Source: Dehalococcoidia bacterium
GTDB taxonomy: Bacteria > Chloroflexota > Dehalococcoidia > Lucifugimonadales > Lucifugimonadaceae
Assembly (NCBI GenBank): GCA_002710135.1
Contig: PAOY01000019.1
Span: 1 to 35,014, forward strand
DNA length: 35,014 nucleotides
Direction: 5' to 3'
Part shown: positions 1 to 8,568 of the stretch, one piece after another
How the letters are laid out: the number at the start of each line of letters is the position of its first letter
How positions within the stretch are numbered: the first letter of the stretch is position 1
The notes under the pieces: model-generated
Seen by the model: only the letters and a program-made list of their open reading frames with translations
Told to the model about the DNA's origin: nothing
Database searches by the model: none
Made by a program: the position numbers and the translations under genes

Positions 1-2
1 GA

Positions 3-419
3 AAATATACTATTTCAGGGAAAATTGATCTTCTTATTGAATTTGAGGATGGCTCTTATGGCATTTTTGATTGTAAAAATACTTCAGGTGATTCAGATAA
101 AAGCTGGATGTATCATACTCAATTAGCAGCTTATAAATATTGTTTTGAAAAAATGGGATTAGGTGAAGTATCTCAGATTGGTTTGATCTATCAGATTATT
201 GAAGGTTTTTATAAGTCTGATGACGGTACATCAAACTTTACAACTGAACAGAAATTCGTAAGTGTGACCCCCAAAATGGAACAATTCGAAAAGTTATTGT
301 CTTCAGTAATACAATGTTTAGAATCTGAAGTTACTCCTAACTCTAGTCCTAACTGCTCATTTTGTAAATTTGCAGAAAATTATAATGAGAATCTTAATTT
401 ATACTCTGAAGATTTCTAA
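3..419 (+). CDS. PD-(D/E)XK family nuclease, C-terminal part (5' end outside window)
   Basis: The reading frame of the listed 103-residue ORF is open upstream to the left edge, so this is the 3' end of a longer gene and the internal ATG at 108 is not the start. The visible part carries the core of a PD-(D/E)XK (Cas4/RecB-AddB-like) nuclease: SGKIDLLIEF supplies the first acidic residue, FDCKNT the D-x-K pair, and the following helix has the QLAAY motif. Near the C-terminus is a CSFC pair, reminiscent of the cysteine cluster in Cas4/AddB-type nucleases, although any partner cysteines would be upstream of the window. It probably cuts or processes DNA, but its pathway cannot be told from this fragment. 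The last 26 bp overlap the end of the convergent MFS gene. Confidence 0.75.
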   Translation, partial: KYTISGKIDLLIEFEDGSYGIFDCKNTSGDSDKSWMYHTQLAAYKYCFEKMGLGEVSQIGLIYQIIEGFYKSDDGTSNFTTEQKFVSVTPKMEQFEKLLSSVIQCLESEVTPNSSPNCSFCKFAENYNENLNLYSEDF

Positions 420-1629
420 CAGATTTTTTAAAAATAAGAACATATAAAATAAATACAATACAGATTACAGGTCCAAGTCCAACTCCAACTCGGATATTTA
501 TAAATTCTCCTACTCCTCCAACCCATAATCCCCCTAAAACACCAAGACTTATATGTATTGCTAAAATCCCCATCACTCTCCCTCTAATATTCTCAGGAAC
601 TAAACTTTGAATTACAGCATATGTTGAAAGCATATAAAACCCGTTAGCAAAATGCCCTATAATTGCTAATGGAAAAATTAGTAAGATATTTGTTCCGGGA
701 ATTTTTTCTGGAATTATTCCTACTCCTACCATAGAAACAAGAATAATAAAAAAACTAAAAAAGGATGCTGAAAAAAGTATTTTTTTACCAAAGTTCGTAT
801 TTATATTCACTTTCCCTGCAGTTAGTAATCCAGAAAGAGCGCCTAGGCCTGCAGAAGAAAACATGAATCCTAATTCTTTAGGTGTTCCATTAAATAAATC
901 AATAAAAGCAGGAAGTGCTTGAATATATCCGAATATAAAGAAATTAGTAAGATATGTAAGAAGTATCAAAATATAGAAAATTTCATTCTTTATTATGAAA
1001 TTAAATCCTTCAAAAAAGAATTTTAAGTTATTTGAATTTTCTTGATTGCTTTTAGCATCAGGAAGAAAAAATGTAGAACTGCACATTACTAAATAACCTA
1101 AAGCTGATAATAGGATTCCTATAAATGAACCATAATATGATATTAAGAATCCTCCTATTGTAGGTACTACAACACTAGACCCTGCCATAGTAGCTCCGTT
1201 TAAAGAAACTCCAGACCTAAGATATTTTTCTGGAATTATTTTGGGGAAGTATGAATTTCTTGCAGGAAAATCAATCCCTAATAGTATGCCCAGTGCGATA
1301 GAGCAAACATAAACGTGAATCGGTTCAACCTTATTTGTGTAATCAAGATAACTCAATAATATAAGTATTAAAGAAATTGAAAATGACAACAAAGTTAAGA
1401 TTCTTTTTACATTATATTTGTCAGAAATTACACCTCCTAAAAAATTAAAAAACATTATTGGTATGGCTGTTGAAGCCGCCACAATTCCAAGACTCAAAGC
1501 AGAGCCTGTTAGTCGATAGATTAGTAGAGATATTGCTACAATTATCAGCCTGTGTCCAAACATAGCAAATAAAGAGCCAAACCAATAAGTTCTAAAGTCC
1601 TTAATTACTAAGGCTGAAAAAGGATTCAT
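394..1629 (-). CDS. MFS transporter (EntS/MFS_3-like), probable exporter
   Basis: A 411-residue polytopic membrane protein with about 12 hydrophobic segments. GGVISDKYNVKRIL after the second segment is the MFS motif A between TM2 and TM3. The DFRTYWFGSLFAMFG start is typical of the MFS_3 group that includes the enterobactin exporter EntS, so proton-driven efflux of a small molecule is likely; the substrate is unknown. It starts 11 bp downstream of the ThDP enzyme gene on the same strand and has no clear Shine-Dalgarno site, which suggests translation coupled to that gene. The 3' end overlaps the convergent nuclease gene by 26 bp. It could be an importer for the neighbouring catabolic genes, but its family resemblance points to export. 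Confidence 0.85.
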   Translation of the reverse strand: MNPFSALVIKDFRTYWFGSLFAMFGHRLIIVAISLLIYRLTGSALSLGIVAASTAIPIMFFNFLGGVISDKYNVKRILTLLSFSISLILILLSYLDYTNKVEPIHVYVCSIALGILLGIDFPARNSYFPKIIPEKYLRSGVSLNGATMAGSSVVVPTIGGFLISYYGSFIGILLSALGYLVMCSSTFFLPDAKSNQENSNNLKFFFEGFNFIIKNEIFYILILLTYLTNFFIFGYIQALPAFIDLFNGTPKELGFMFSSAGLGALSGLLTAGKVNINTNFGKKILFSASFFSFFIILVSMVGVGIIPEKIPGTNILLIFPLAIIGHFANGFYMLSTYAVIQSLVPENIRGRVMGILAIHISLGVLGGLWVGGVGEFINIRVGVGLGPVICIVFILYVLIFKKSVRNLQSIN

Positions 1630-1640
1630 ACGTGTTTTTG

Positions 1641-3293
1641 CTAAGCTACGTATCCTCGTTTAGAAACAGGTGAAGTCTTCACATCAATTAATACAGTTTT
1701 ACCAGAAATATTTAATCCTTTTGCAGTTTCAAGCGCTGGAGCTAATTCAGATAATTTATTTACCTCAATACCATGAGCTCCAAATGATCTAGCAAAATCA
1801 GCATAATTTCCTGTCATAGTTCCTACACCAGATTTTTCTCTAGCAGTTGGGAAGTCTGAAGGCCCTCCAACTGGATATGTTGCCATAACTCCATTATTAA
1901 AAATAAGTGTTGTTATTCCTATTTTATTTCTAGTGGCAGTTTCAAAATCCATTCCTGACATCCCAAAAGCACCATCACCCATAACATTGATACAAAACTT
2001 GTCAGGATGTGCCATCTTTGCTCCAATGATAAGAGGAAGACCAAATCCTAAATGAGTTGTTTTACCCCATCCAATATAGCTACGCGGAGTAGTCGCTTTT
2101 ATGAATGCAACCATTTGTTCTCGCGGAGCACCAGCATCATGTGTAATAATACTATTCTCAAGATCTAAAACATTATTCATTTCTTGAACAATTCTATATG
2201 GACTTAGAGGCTCTTCGTCACTATTTAGAAAAGGCTCAAATTCTTCAGCAAACTCTTTTTTATATTTTGCAATTTCATTCCTTATGTTTGAGTCATCCAT
2301 TCTTGATGTTCCATAAAGTTCTTTTAGGTCTTCAATAAGTAAGTTTATAGTTTCTTTTGTGTCACCTATTAATGGAATTTCAACGGCTTCGTCTTTATTA
2401 ATATCATCAGGATTATCAACATTTTGAATGATTCTTTTTCCTGGAGGAATAGATTGAGCATATGGAGTCGCAGTCAAACTAGTTCCAAGTGCTAAAATAG
2501 TATCTGCACTATGCAAAAATTCTTTAGCAGCTAATGTAGTTGTTTGGGAACCTGCACCGATAGATAAATCATGTCGTTCATCAAATGCTGATTTTCCTGG
2601 CATACTTGTGTAAACAGGAACAGACAGTAGTTCAGCTAGTTCTTTTAATTCATTAGTGGCTTCTGCCATTAGTACTCCTTGACCAGCCCAAATCATTAAG
2701 TTTTTGGAGTCATGAATTAAGTTTGCTGCATCTTGAATAGCTTCAACTGATGGTCTATATGTGTATCTTTTAGGTGATTGATAAGAATTTATAATTCCTT
2801 CTGGGACTTCATTCCCGCACACATCTTTAGTCATTTCTACAACTACTGGGCCTGGCTTTCCGTTTCTCAAGTGATGAAAAGCTCTTCTCATTATTGTAGG
2901 AATATCTTCGACCCTTAGAATTGATTCAGCATATTTTGACATAGGTTCGTACATTTTACTTGCCCAGAAATTAGGTTTAGTTTGGATACTACTTATAGGA
3001 TAACCTGCAGGCATAACTAGTACAGGTATATTGTCAGCGTATGCTTGGCTAAGTGCACCCATAGAATTTTCAGCACCAGCAGCATCTTGCATCACAAATA
3101 CTCCGAATTTCTTCCTATCATTTGTTCTAGAGTATCCATCAGCAGCCATCATAGCTCCTCTTTCATGTCTAAAAGCTACTATTCTAATATCTTCTTTAGC
3201 AGCAGCTTCAATTAAAGGGTTACTTGGGTAGCAAGCAATCCATTCTACGCCTTCAGCCTTAAGAGTTTTTGCAATTAGCTCGAATCCATTCAT
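1641..3293 (-). CDS. ThDP-dependent enzyme, acetolactate synthase/decarboxylase-like
   Basis: A 550-residue protein with the three-domain architecture of the ThDP enzyme family. The N-terminal pyrimidine domain contains the cofactor-activating glutamate in FRHERGAMMA. The C-terminal domain has the ThDP/Mg motif, from GDGAFGMSGM to IFNN. A middle Rossmann-like domain lies around residues 190-330. It probably cleaves or ligates next to a 2-oxoacid carbonyl; the substrate is unknown. The segment MQDAAGAENSMG aligns with the benzoylformate decarboxylase segment holding catalytic His70, but has Gln there, so it is unlikely to be a plain decarboxylase of that type. The start is ATG with a GGAG site about 8 nt upstream. 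It lies 51-63 bp downstream of a second ThDP enzyme and 11 bp upstream of an MFS gene. Confidence 0.85.
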   Translation of the reverse strand: MNGFELIAKTLKAEGVEWIACYPSNPLIEAAAKEDIRIVAFRHERGAMMAADGYSRTNDRKKFGVFVMQDAAGAENSMGALSQAYADNIPVLVMPAGYPISSIQTKPNFWASKMYEPMSKYAESILRVEDIPTIMRRAFHHLRNGKPGPVVVEMTKDVCGNEVPEGIINSYQSPKRYTYRPSVEAIQDAANLIHDSKNLMIWAGQGVLMAEATNELKELAELLSVPVYTSMPGKSAFDERHDLSIGAGSQTTTLAAKEFLHSADTILALGTSLTATPYAQSIPPGKRIIQNVDNPDDINKDEAVEIPLIGDTKETINLLIEDLKELYGTSRMDDSNIRNEIAKYKKEFAEEFEPFLNSDEEPLSPYRIVQEMNNVLDLENSIITHDAGAPREQMVAFIKATTPRSYIGWGKTTHLGFGLPLIIGAKMAHPDKFCINVMGDGAFGMSGMDFETATRNKIGITTLIFNNGVMATYPVGGPSDFPTAREKSGVGTMTGNYADFARSFGAHGIEVNKLSELAPALETAKGLNISGKTVLIDVKTSPVSKRGYVA

Positions 3294-3343
3294 TTTTATT
3301 ACTCCAAATTAGTTTTTATTTACTATTGTTATTTTTATCACTA

Positions 3344-4981
3344 TCATAAGTTTCCATCAATCATTAATTCGATTAGTCTAGGGCTTTTTGAATTAATCGC
3401 TTTTGTGATTTCTGCATTAATTTCATTAGGATCAGTTATTCTTACTGCTTCTAATCCCATAGATTTTGCGATTTCAGTATGATTTAATACCATTGGGAAA
3501 TCCATATATGGATAATCACCAGAAGTTTCAATTTCCTCTCTTATTTTTTTTCTGTAGTAGTCTATGTTAACTTTCAAAATTCTATAAGATTGATTGTTTA
3601 AGATTATAAAAACGCAAGGGATTTTATCGTTTGCTGCTGTCCAATAGCCTTGAACAGTCATCATCGCCGAACCATCACCAATAATTCCTACAACTTTTTT
3701 TTCTGGAGAAGCACATTGAGCTCCTAATGTTGCTCCAACTCCCCATCCAATTGATCCACCTCTACCTGAAACCATTTGATCTGATCTTTCAAATTTTATG
3801 TGTTCCATTAATGCGCCTCTATGACTTATAGCATCATTCACTATGAGTGCATCTTTTGGGATAGATTTTGATAGTTCAAACATTGCTCTATCTGGTGACA
3901 TAAGATCATTATTCCAATTTTTTTCGGCAGCTTCTTTTGAAGCTTGGTCATTTTTATTCTTGATTTTTGATATTTCTTCTATTCTTTTGTCTATATTTTC
4001 TATTTTTGAATAATCTATGGATTTCAATAGTTGATTTAGAATAACCTTAAGATCCCCTAGCCCCGTTATTTTTGTAGGTTGTCTATTACCTTGTGTATTC
4101 GGTTTAGAATCAAGATGTATCAAATCAGTTTTATCTGAAATTAATATATCCCCTTCATAAAACCAGTCTGAAAAAAGATCAGCTCCTGCTGAAATAATTA
4201 AGTCCGAATCATTCAATAATGATCTCTGTTGTTCGCTTCTTATTGAATGAAATCCAACCATCTGAGGGTGATTAGTTGGAAATGGAATATTTGAACCTTC
4301 AATAAATACCATCATCCCTAATTTTTCTGCTATTTGTACAGCTTCGTCTAAAGCATTATCTTCTGCAACTCTATCTCCAACTATAAGTACAGGATAAGAA
4401 GATTTTTCAATAGACTTACTAATTTCATTGATAGAATTATCATCTAATCCACCGTAAACAGGGATTGATGAAGAATGGATTTCCATGTCTGCTTCTCCAT
4501 CCAAAGCATTTGAAGAAAATGCAACAAAAACGGGTCCCTTTGGATGAGTATTAGCTTCTGTAAATGCTTTCCTCATAACTGCAGGGACTTGATCAGGAAG
4601 AACAACTTGAGTGCTCCATTTTGTAAAAGGTTTTGCTAATTCTACTAAATCTCTATTTCTTAGATTTCTTACATCATATGTTGCTGAAGTTACGACCATA
4701 GGTGTTCCTGTTGTATATGCGTCATTCATTAGACTAAATCCATTAACTAGTCCAGAGTCAATGTGAAGACTAAGAAAAGAAGCTTTATTATTAACTCTAG
4801 CGTCAGCTTCAGCCATCCCTGTTGCAACGCCTTCTTGAAGTGTTAGCAAATATCTTAGTTCTTTATGCCTAACAATTTCTTCCATAATTGGACCTTCACT
4901 TGTGCCTGGGTTCCCATACACATTAGTGATTCCTTCAGCTTTTATACATTCCATTAATGCTTTTTTACCAGTCATCTTCAT
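3344..4981 (-). CDS. ThDP-dependent benzoylformate decarboxylase-like enzyme
   Basis: About 545 residues. The N-terminus aligns by eye with benzoylformate decarboxylase: GNPGTSE matches its GNPGSNE, LTLQEGVATG carries the cofactor-activating Glu, and SLHIDSG keeps the His of its active-site LHSAAG. The C-terminal ThDP motif runs from GDGSAMMTVQ to ILNNQ. It probably decarboxylates a 2-oxoacid or a related compound; the active-site Ser of BFDC is Thr here, and I cannot place its second catalytic His. The ORF track begins at a TTG at 4993. I prefer ATG at 4981, because a GGTGA ribosome site lies about 6 nt upstream of it, while the TTG has none. It is the first gene of a leftward unit with the second ThDP enzyme and the MFS gene. 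Confidence 0.85.
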   Translation of the reverse strand: MKMTGKKALMECIKAEGITNVYGNPGTSEGPIMEEIVRHKELRYLLTLQEGVATGMAEADARVNNKASFLSLHIDSGLVNGFSLMNDAYTTGTPMVVTSATYDVRNLRNRDLVELAKPFTKWSTQVVLPDQVPAVMRKAFTEANTHPKGPVFVAFSSNALDGEADMEIHSSSIPVYGGLDDNSINEISKSIEKSSYPVLIVGDRVAEDNALDEAVQIAEKLGMMVFIEGSNIPFPTNHPQMVGFHSIRSEQQRSLLNDSDLIISAGADLFSDWFYEGDILISDKTDLIHLDSKPNTQGNRQPTKITGLGDLKVILNQLLKSIDYSKIENIDKRIEEISKIKNKNDQASKEAAEKNWNNDLMSPDRAMFELSKSIPKDALIVNDAISHRGALMEHIKFERSDQMVSGRGGSIGWGVGATLGAQCASPEKKVVGIIGDGSAMMTVQGYWTAANDKIPCVFIILNNQSYRILKVNIDYYRKKIREEIETSGDYPYMDFPMVLNHTEIAKSMGLEAVRITDPNEINAEITKAINSKSPRLIELMIDGNL

Positions 4982-5068
4982 AGTTTTCACCAATTTCGAG
5001 ATTAAATATTTTTAAATTCCTACTTAGTTTACTTATATCTATTCCATAGTCCATAAATATTGAGTATA

Positions 5069-5074
5069 TATAAT
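5069..5074 (+). promoter_or_regulatory. Candidate -10 box in the divergent ThDP/enolase intergenic region
   Basis: A perfect TATAAT lies in the roughly 150-bp divergent region, 70 nt before the dehydratase start. No convincing TTGACA-like box lies 17 nt upstream, and the whole region is AT-rich, so chance is a real alternative. The region must hold promoters for both directions. I see no clear operator dyad, and no regulator gene is adjacent. Confidence 0.3.
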
Positions 5075-5144
5075 GCTATATTCAATTTAAATAATTGTTT
5101 TAATAAATTTATAGTAGAAAAATAAATCTATTTTTGGAGGGAAT

Positions 5145-6272
5145 ATGAAAATAACAGATATTAAAATAAATCTAATCGATGGTGCAAATACAAAAGATGC
5201 TAAGCAATTTGTTGGAGGGAACTCTAAGGTTATATTGAGAATTGATACTGACGAAGGTATATATGGGCTTTCAGAAGGTGGAAGAAACTATAATCTTTAC
5301 AAAGCTTACCTAGATGAAGTAATTAAGCCTCTTCTGATTGGAATTGATCCAAGAAATCCAAAGATGATTTGGGAAATGCTAACTCATGGAACAGGGGAGG
5401 GCTTAGCAACAAAAGTTATGCCTCAGGTTGTAGGAACAATAGATGTTGCCCTTTGGGATTTAGCTGGAAAAGCTGCAGGATTACCAGTTTATCAACTTCT
5501 AGGAGGAGCTGCTAGAACAGAGATACCTTTGTATTGGAGTAGAGGAAGTGGTTGGAGGAAAACTCCTGATGAAATGTTAGAAGATGTCAAATTAGGTTAC
5601 GAAAAAGGCTACAAAGCATTTAAGATAAGAATGGACTGGAGGTCTTTTAGACAAGATTCTGACCCTAAAAAAGATTTTAGTTTATTTAAGAAATGTAGGG
5701 AATTTCTTCCTGATGATATAGACCTTAGTTTTGATGCAAACTGTGGTTATTCTGTGCCTACAGCCATTGAACAGGGTAAAAGATTTCAAGATCTTGGCAT
5801 AGCCCATTTTGAAGAACCTCTTCCTGAATATGACTATCAAGGATTAAGGCAAGTTGTTGATGCTCTTGAATGCTCTGTTTCTACTGGTGAGCAAGAACCA
5901 AATCCCTATAGATTTAGAGATTTAATGGACATAGGGAACCCAGATATACTCCAACCAGATATATTAAATATTGGTGGAATAACAGGATTAGTGAAAGTTT
6001 ATGAAATGGCTATGGCTAGAAATAAAATAATCATGCCACATTGCCCTCAAGCAGGATTAAACTTAATTGGTAGTCTTCATGCATATGCAACAGTGACAAA
6101 TGCCGTTAGGCCTCATGAATTTTCAGAGGAATTTACAGGTCCTGTTGAAAACATTGCTAGGCTTTTCAAGGAACCAATTGTTCCTGAAAATGGCAGAATA
6201 GTATTGTCAGATAAGCCTGGTTTAGGTTTAGAATATGATGAAAATGAATTAAATAAAGTAATAAGAATATAG
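5145..6272 (+). CDS. Enolase-superfamily (mandelate racemase/muconate lactonizing) dehydratase
   Basis: A 375-residue enzyme with an N-terminal capping domain and a TIM barrel. Visible active-site landmarks are KAFKIRM (the K-x-K/R base motif), the metal ligands in SFDANCGYS, HFEEPLPE and STGEQEPN, the Asp in LQPDILNIGG, and the His of the His-Asp dyad in MPHCPQAG. Retention of both Lys and His bases matches the mandelate racemase subgroup, whose members mostly dehydrate acid sugars to 2-keto-3-deoxy acids. The exact substrate is unknown. The start is ATG with a strong GGAGG site. The gene is followed after 9 bp by an HpaI-type aldolase that could cleave its product, and then by an MFS carrier, forming one rightward operon. 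Confidence 0.9.
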   Translation: MKITDIKINLIDGANTKDAKQFVGGNSKVILRIDTDEGIYGLSEGGRNYNLYKAYLDEVIKPLLIGIDPRNPKMIWEMLTHGTGEGLATKVMPQVVGTIDVALWDLAGKAAGLPVYQLLGGAARTEIPLYWSRGSGWRKTPDEMLEDVKLGYEKGYKAFKIRMDWRSFRQDSDPKKDFSLFKKCREFLPDDIDLSFDANCGYSVPTAIEQGKRFQDLGIAHFEEPLPEYDYQGLRQVVDALECSVSTGEQEPNPYRFRDLMDIGNPDILQPDILNIGGITGLVKVYEMAMARNKIIMPHCPQAGLNLIGSLHAYATVTNAVRPHEFSEEFTGPVENIARLFKEPIVPENGRIVLSDKPGLGLEYDENELNKVIRI

Positions 6273-6281
6273 GAGTTTATA

Positions 6282-7037
6282 ATGAAAGATCTAAAAAAAA
6301 TGATTGCATCTGGGGAACAGGTTATTGGCGGAGCAATAATGTACGGTGCTGGAAAAGAAGACATAGAAAAATTACTTGATTATTATGACTATGATTTTAT
6401 TTCAGTTGATGGTCAGCATTCTCCAACTAATGAGGATTATTTATTGAGAATATGTGAAGCGTCTCATGAATTAGGCAAACCAATTCACTACAGAATGGAT
6501 CATCGAAGAAACGCATATATGATTGGAAATCTGTTAGATCATGGTCCAACAATAATTGAAGTCCCTCAATCAGAAGAACTTCATTTAGTAAGAGAAGCAA
6601 GAGATTACTTCTACTATAGGCCTGAAGGTGTAAGAAGTTGGGGAGGACCAGGCAGACCACCAGAGGGTCTTGATGAAGTAAACCAACATACTTATCCTGC
6701 TTGGTGGAATAAAACAGGTGTTTTAATGATTCAGGTTGAAACTCTTAACGCTATAAATAACATCCCTGATTTTTCTATGGATGGAGTAGATTGTTTTTCT
6801 TGGGGACCTGCAGACTTGAGTATTGATAGAGCTGCTCATCCTGAACATCCTTTTGCAAAGACAGATGATACTGCTATTGAACACGCTGTAAAACTTTCTA
6901 AAGAAAATGGTAAACAACTTTGTATAAGATCATATGATAGAACATTGAGAAATAGATATTTCGATATGGGAGCAACAATCTTAATGGAAGTACAATCACT
7001 GGATGGGCAACTTGATAAGAATCTCCCATTTGGGTAA
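6282..7037 (+). CDS. HpcH/HpaI-type class II aldolase
   Basis: A 251-residue TIM-barrel protein of the HpcH/HpaI family, whose members carry out metal-dependent retro-aldol cleavage of 2-keto-3-deoxy acids to pyruvate and an aldehyde. Seen in sequence: SVDGQHSPT (the family's D-x-E/Q-H active-site strand), PEGVRSWGG (corresponding to the PxGxRG loop), the metal-binding Glu in IQVETLNA, and GPADLSID. The length is normal for the family. The start is ATG with AGGAG about 6 nt upstream, 9 bp after the dehydratase. The stop overlaps the start of the next gene as TAATG, so translation is coupled. With its neighbours it forms a dehydratase-aldolase-transporter set. The aldehyde product and the sugar are unknown. 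Confidence 0.88.
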   Translation: MKDLKKMIASGEQVIGGAIMYGAGKEDIEKLLDYYDYDFISVDGQHSPTNEDYLLRICEASHELGKPIHYRMDHRRNAYMIGNLLDHGPTIIEVPQSEELHLVREARDYFYYRPEGVRSWGGPGRPPEGLDEVNQHTYPAWWNKTGVLMIQVETLNAINNIPDFSMDGVDCFSWGPADLSIDRAAHPEHPFAKTDDTAIEHAVKLSKENGKQLCIRSYDRTLRNRYFDMGATILMEVQSLDGQLDKNLPFG

Positions 7038-8275
7038 TGACAAAACCTAAAAAATTTTTTTTTGGATGGTGGATTGTAATAAGTGCTGCTCTACAAAATG
7101 GACTTGGGGGCAGCATTCATTGGCAGGGATTTACAGTTTTATTTCTACCTATTTCACAAACATTTGGAATTTCTTCAGCTCAGACTTCATTACTTTTTGC
7201 ACTTGCTCGCGCTGAAAATGGATTGATGGGTCCATTTACAGGTTGGTTAATGGATAAATTCGGTCCTAGGCCTCTCGCGATTGGTGGTACTGCAATGGCT
7301 GGGATAGGATATATTTTGCTTGCTCGTGTAGATAACTATACACAATTCTTAATAGTATATGTCGTAATAATCTCTATTGGTGCCACAACTAGTTTTATGC
7401 AAACGGCATTCGTTGCATTGAATAATTGGTTTATAAAAAAACGAGGTTTAGTTATGAGTATTAACTCTGCTTCTTTCAGATTAGGCTCGGCAATTCTTGT
7501 ACCTACTTTTTCATATATTGTTTATGCTTGGGGTTGGCAAAATGCAGTTTTATTATTAGGTATTTTTTTATTAGTTTTTATTACTCCATTAGGAATTTTG
7601 TACAGACGAACTCCAGAATCAATGGGTTTAAGACCTGATGGTGAAGTTGATGAAATAATAGAGGATGGTTCTAAAAGTTATGATAATTCAGGTTATACAT
7701 GGAAAGAGGCCATAAGAACGTCAGCTTTCTGGTTCCTAACAATTGCAACTGCTTTACGTTTATCAATACATGGGGCAATCTTTGTGCATATGATCCCTAT
7801 TCTTGTGTGGAAAGGGATATCAGCTGAAACTGCAGCTTGGTATGTAGGTTTTTTAGCACTTGCAGGCGTACCAGTAATTTTAATAATGGGTAAGTTAAGC
7901 GATATGTTTGGAAGACCTAAAATGTTAGCATTGTGCTACTCAGCATCTGCCTTATCATTAGTCTTGGTGAATTTATCAAACAACTCTATTTACCTCTTAC
8001 TTTCTCTTTTGTTATTGGTTGGTTCTGAGGCTGGATCAGGATTAAATTGGTCATTAGTAGGTGATTTATTTGGGAGAAAAAACTATGGTGTAATTAGAGG
8101 TTTGTTGGGTCCATTTTATAACGCTGCATTAGTAGTTACTCCAGTCTCAGCAGGATATATATATGATGTTACTAATTCATATGAGATTGTTTTATATATA
8201 GGTTCAATTATTTTTTTGATTTCATCTTTTACTTTCTTATATGTTGGTATTTTAGGTAAAAAACTTAAAACATAA
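7037..8275 (+). CDS. MFS transporter, monocarboxylate/oxalate-formate (OFA/MCT)-like
   Basis: A 412-residue protein with about 12 hydrophobic segments. KKFFFGWWIV at the N-terminus and GWLMDKFGPRPL as motif A are typical of the OFA/MCT branch of MFS, which moves carboxylates across the inner membrane. The loop around residues 195-220 is acidic (EVDEIIEDG), in the usual central-loop position. It overlaps the aldolase stop by one base (TAATG), so it is probably the carrier for the acid metabolised by that operon. A run of A6 followed by T9 lies just inside the gene at codons 4-9, a possible slippage or sequencing-error site, but the frame is intact in this sequence. Confidence 0.88.
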   Translation: MTKPKKFFFGWWIVISAALQNGLGGSIHWQGFTVLFLPISQTFGISSAQTSLLFALARAENGLMGPFTGWLMDKFGPRPLAIGGTAMAGIGYILLARVDNYTQFLIVYVVIISIGATTSFMQTAFVALNNWFIKKRGLVMSINSASFRLGSAILVPTFSYIVYAWGWQNAVLLLGIFLLVFITPLGILYRRTPESMGLRPDGEVDEIIEDGSKSYDNSGYTWKEAIRTSAFWFLTIATALRLSIHGAIFVHMIPILVWKGISAETAAWYVGFLALAGVPVILIMGKLSDMFGRPKMLALCYSASALSLVLVNLSNNSIYLLLSLLLLVGSEAGSGLNWSLVGDLFGRKNYGVIRGLLGPFYNAALVVTPVSAGYIYDVTNSYEIVLYIGSIIFLISSFTFLYVGILGKKLKT

Positions 8276-8320
8276 TAAATTTTGTATCATTTTTATGTCT
8301 CATTCATTGAATTTATAAAC

Positions 8321-8326
8321 TATAAT
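8321..8326 (+). promoter_or_regulatory. Candidate -10 box for rpmF
   Basis: TATAAT stands 32 nt before the rpmF start in the 83-bp gap after the MFS gene. The spacing is right for a short leader. A -35 box is not recognisable. I see no terminator hairpin in this gap, so rpmF could also be read through from the upstream operon. Confidence 0.35.
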
Positions 8327-8358
8327 AATATTTTAGTAATTTACAAGAAAGAAAAATA

Positions 8359-8568
8359 TTGACTGCTTTACCTAAGAAGAAACATACTAGAGCTAGAAGA
8401 GGCAATAAGAGATCTCACAAAGGATTAACCAAAATTAACGGTTTTGCTTGTTCTATATGTGGAGCTCCTAGAATACCCCATGCTGCATGTAAGGCTTGTG
8501 GTGAATATAACGGAAAGAATTTTAATTCTAAATCTGAAGAGCCCGTTGAAGAAACTTCTCAATCCTAG
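8359..8568 (+). CDS. rpmF: 50S ribosomal protein L32
   Basis: A 69-residue basic protein. The N-terminus LPKKKHTRARRGNKR matches the PKKK-x-S/T-x-x-RR start of L32, and the Cys-4 zinc ribbon is formed by CSICG and CKACG. It is a structural component of the large ribosomal subunit near the peptidyl transferase centre. The start is TTG, fixed by the family N-terminus; a weak AAGAAAG site precedes it. An acidic tail (SEEPVEETSQS) extends beyond the usual end. It is not next to the DUF177 or plsX genes that commonly accompany it. Its TAG stop overlaps the convergent pntB stop in the palindrome CTAG. Confidence 0.95.
   Translation: MTALPKKKHTRARRGNKRSHKGLTKINGFACSICGAPRIPHAACKACGEYNGKNFNSKSEEPVEETSQS

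Noticed and set aside
3031-3231. Short plus-strand ORF inside the ThDP gene, and similar ORFs at 12331-12645, 21526-21915, 10452-10946 and 22450-22761
   Set aside because: They lie opposite well-supported genes and have no recognisable domain; they are frame shadows.
1641-4981. The two ThDP ORFs as fragments of one frameshifted gene
   Set aside because: Each is full length with its own complete Glu and GDG...NN motifs and its own start.
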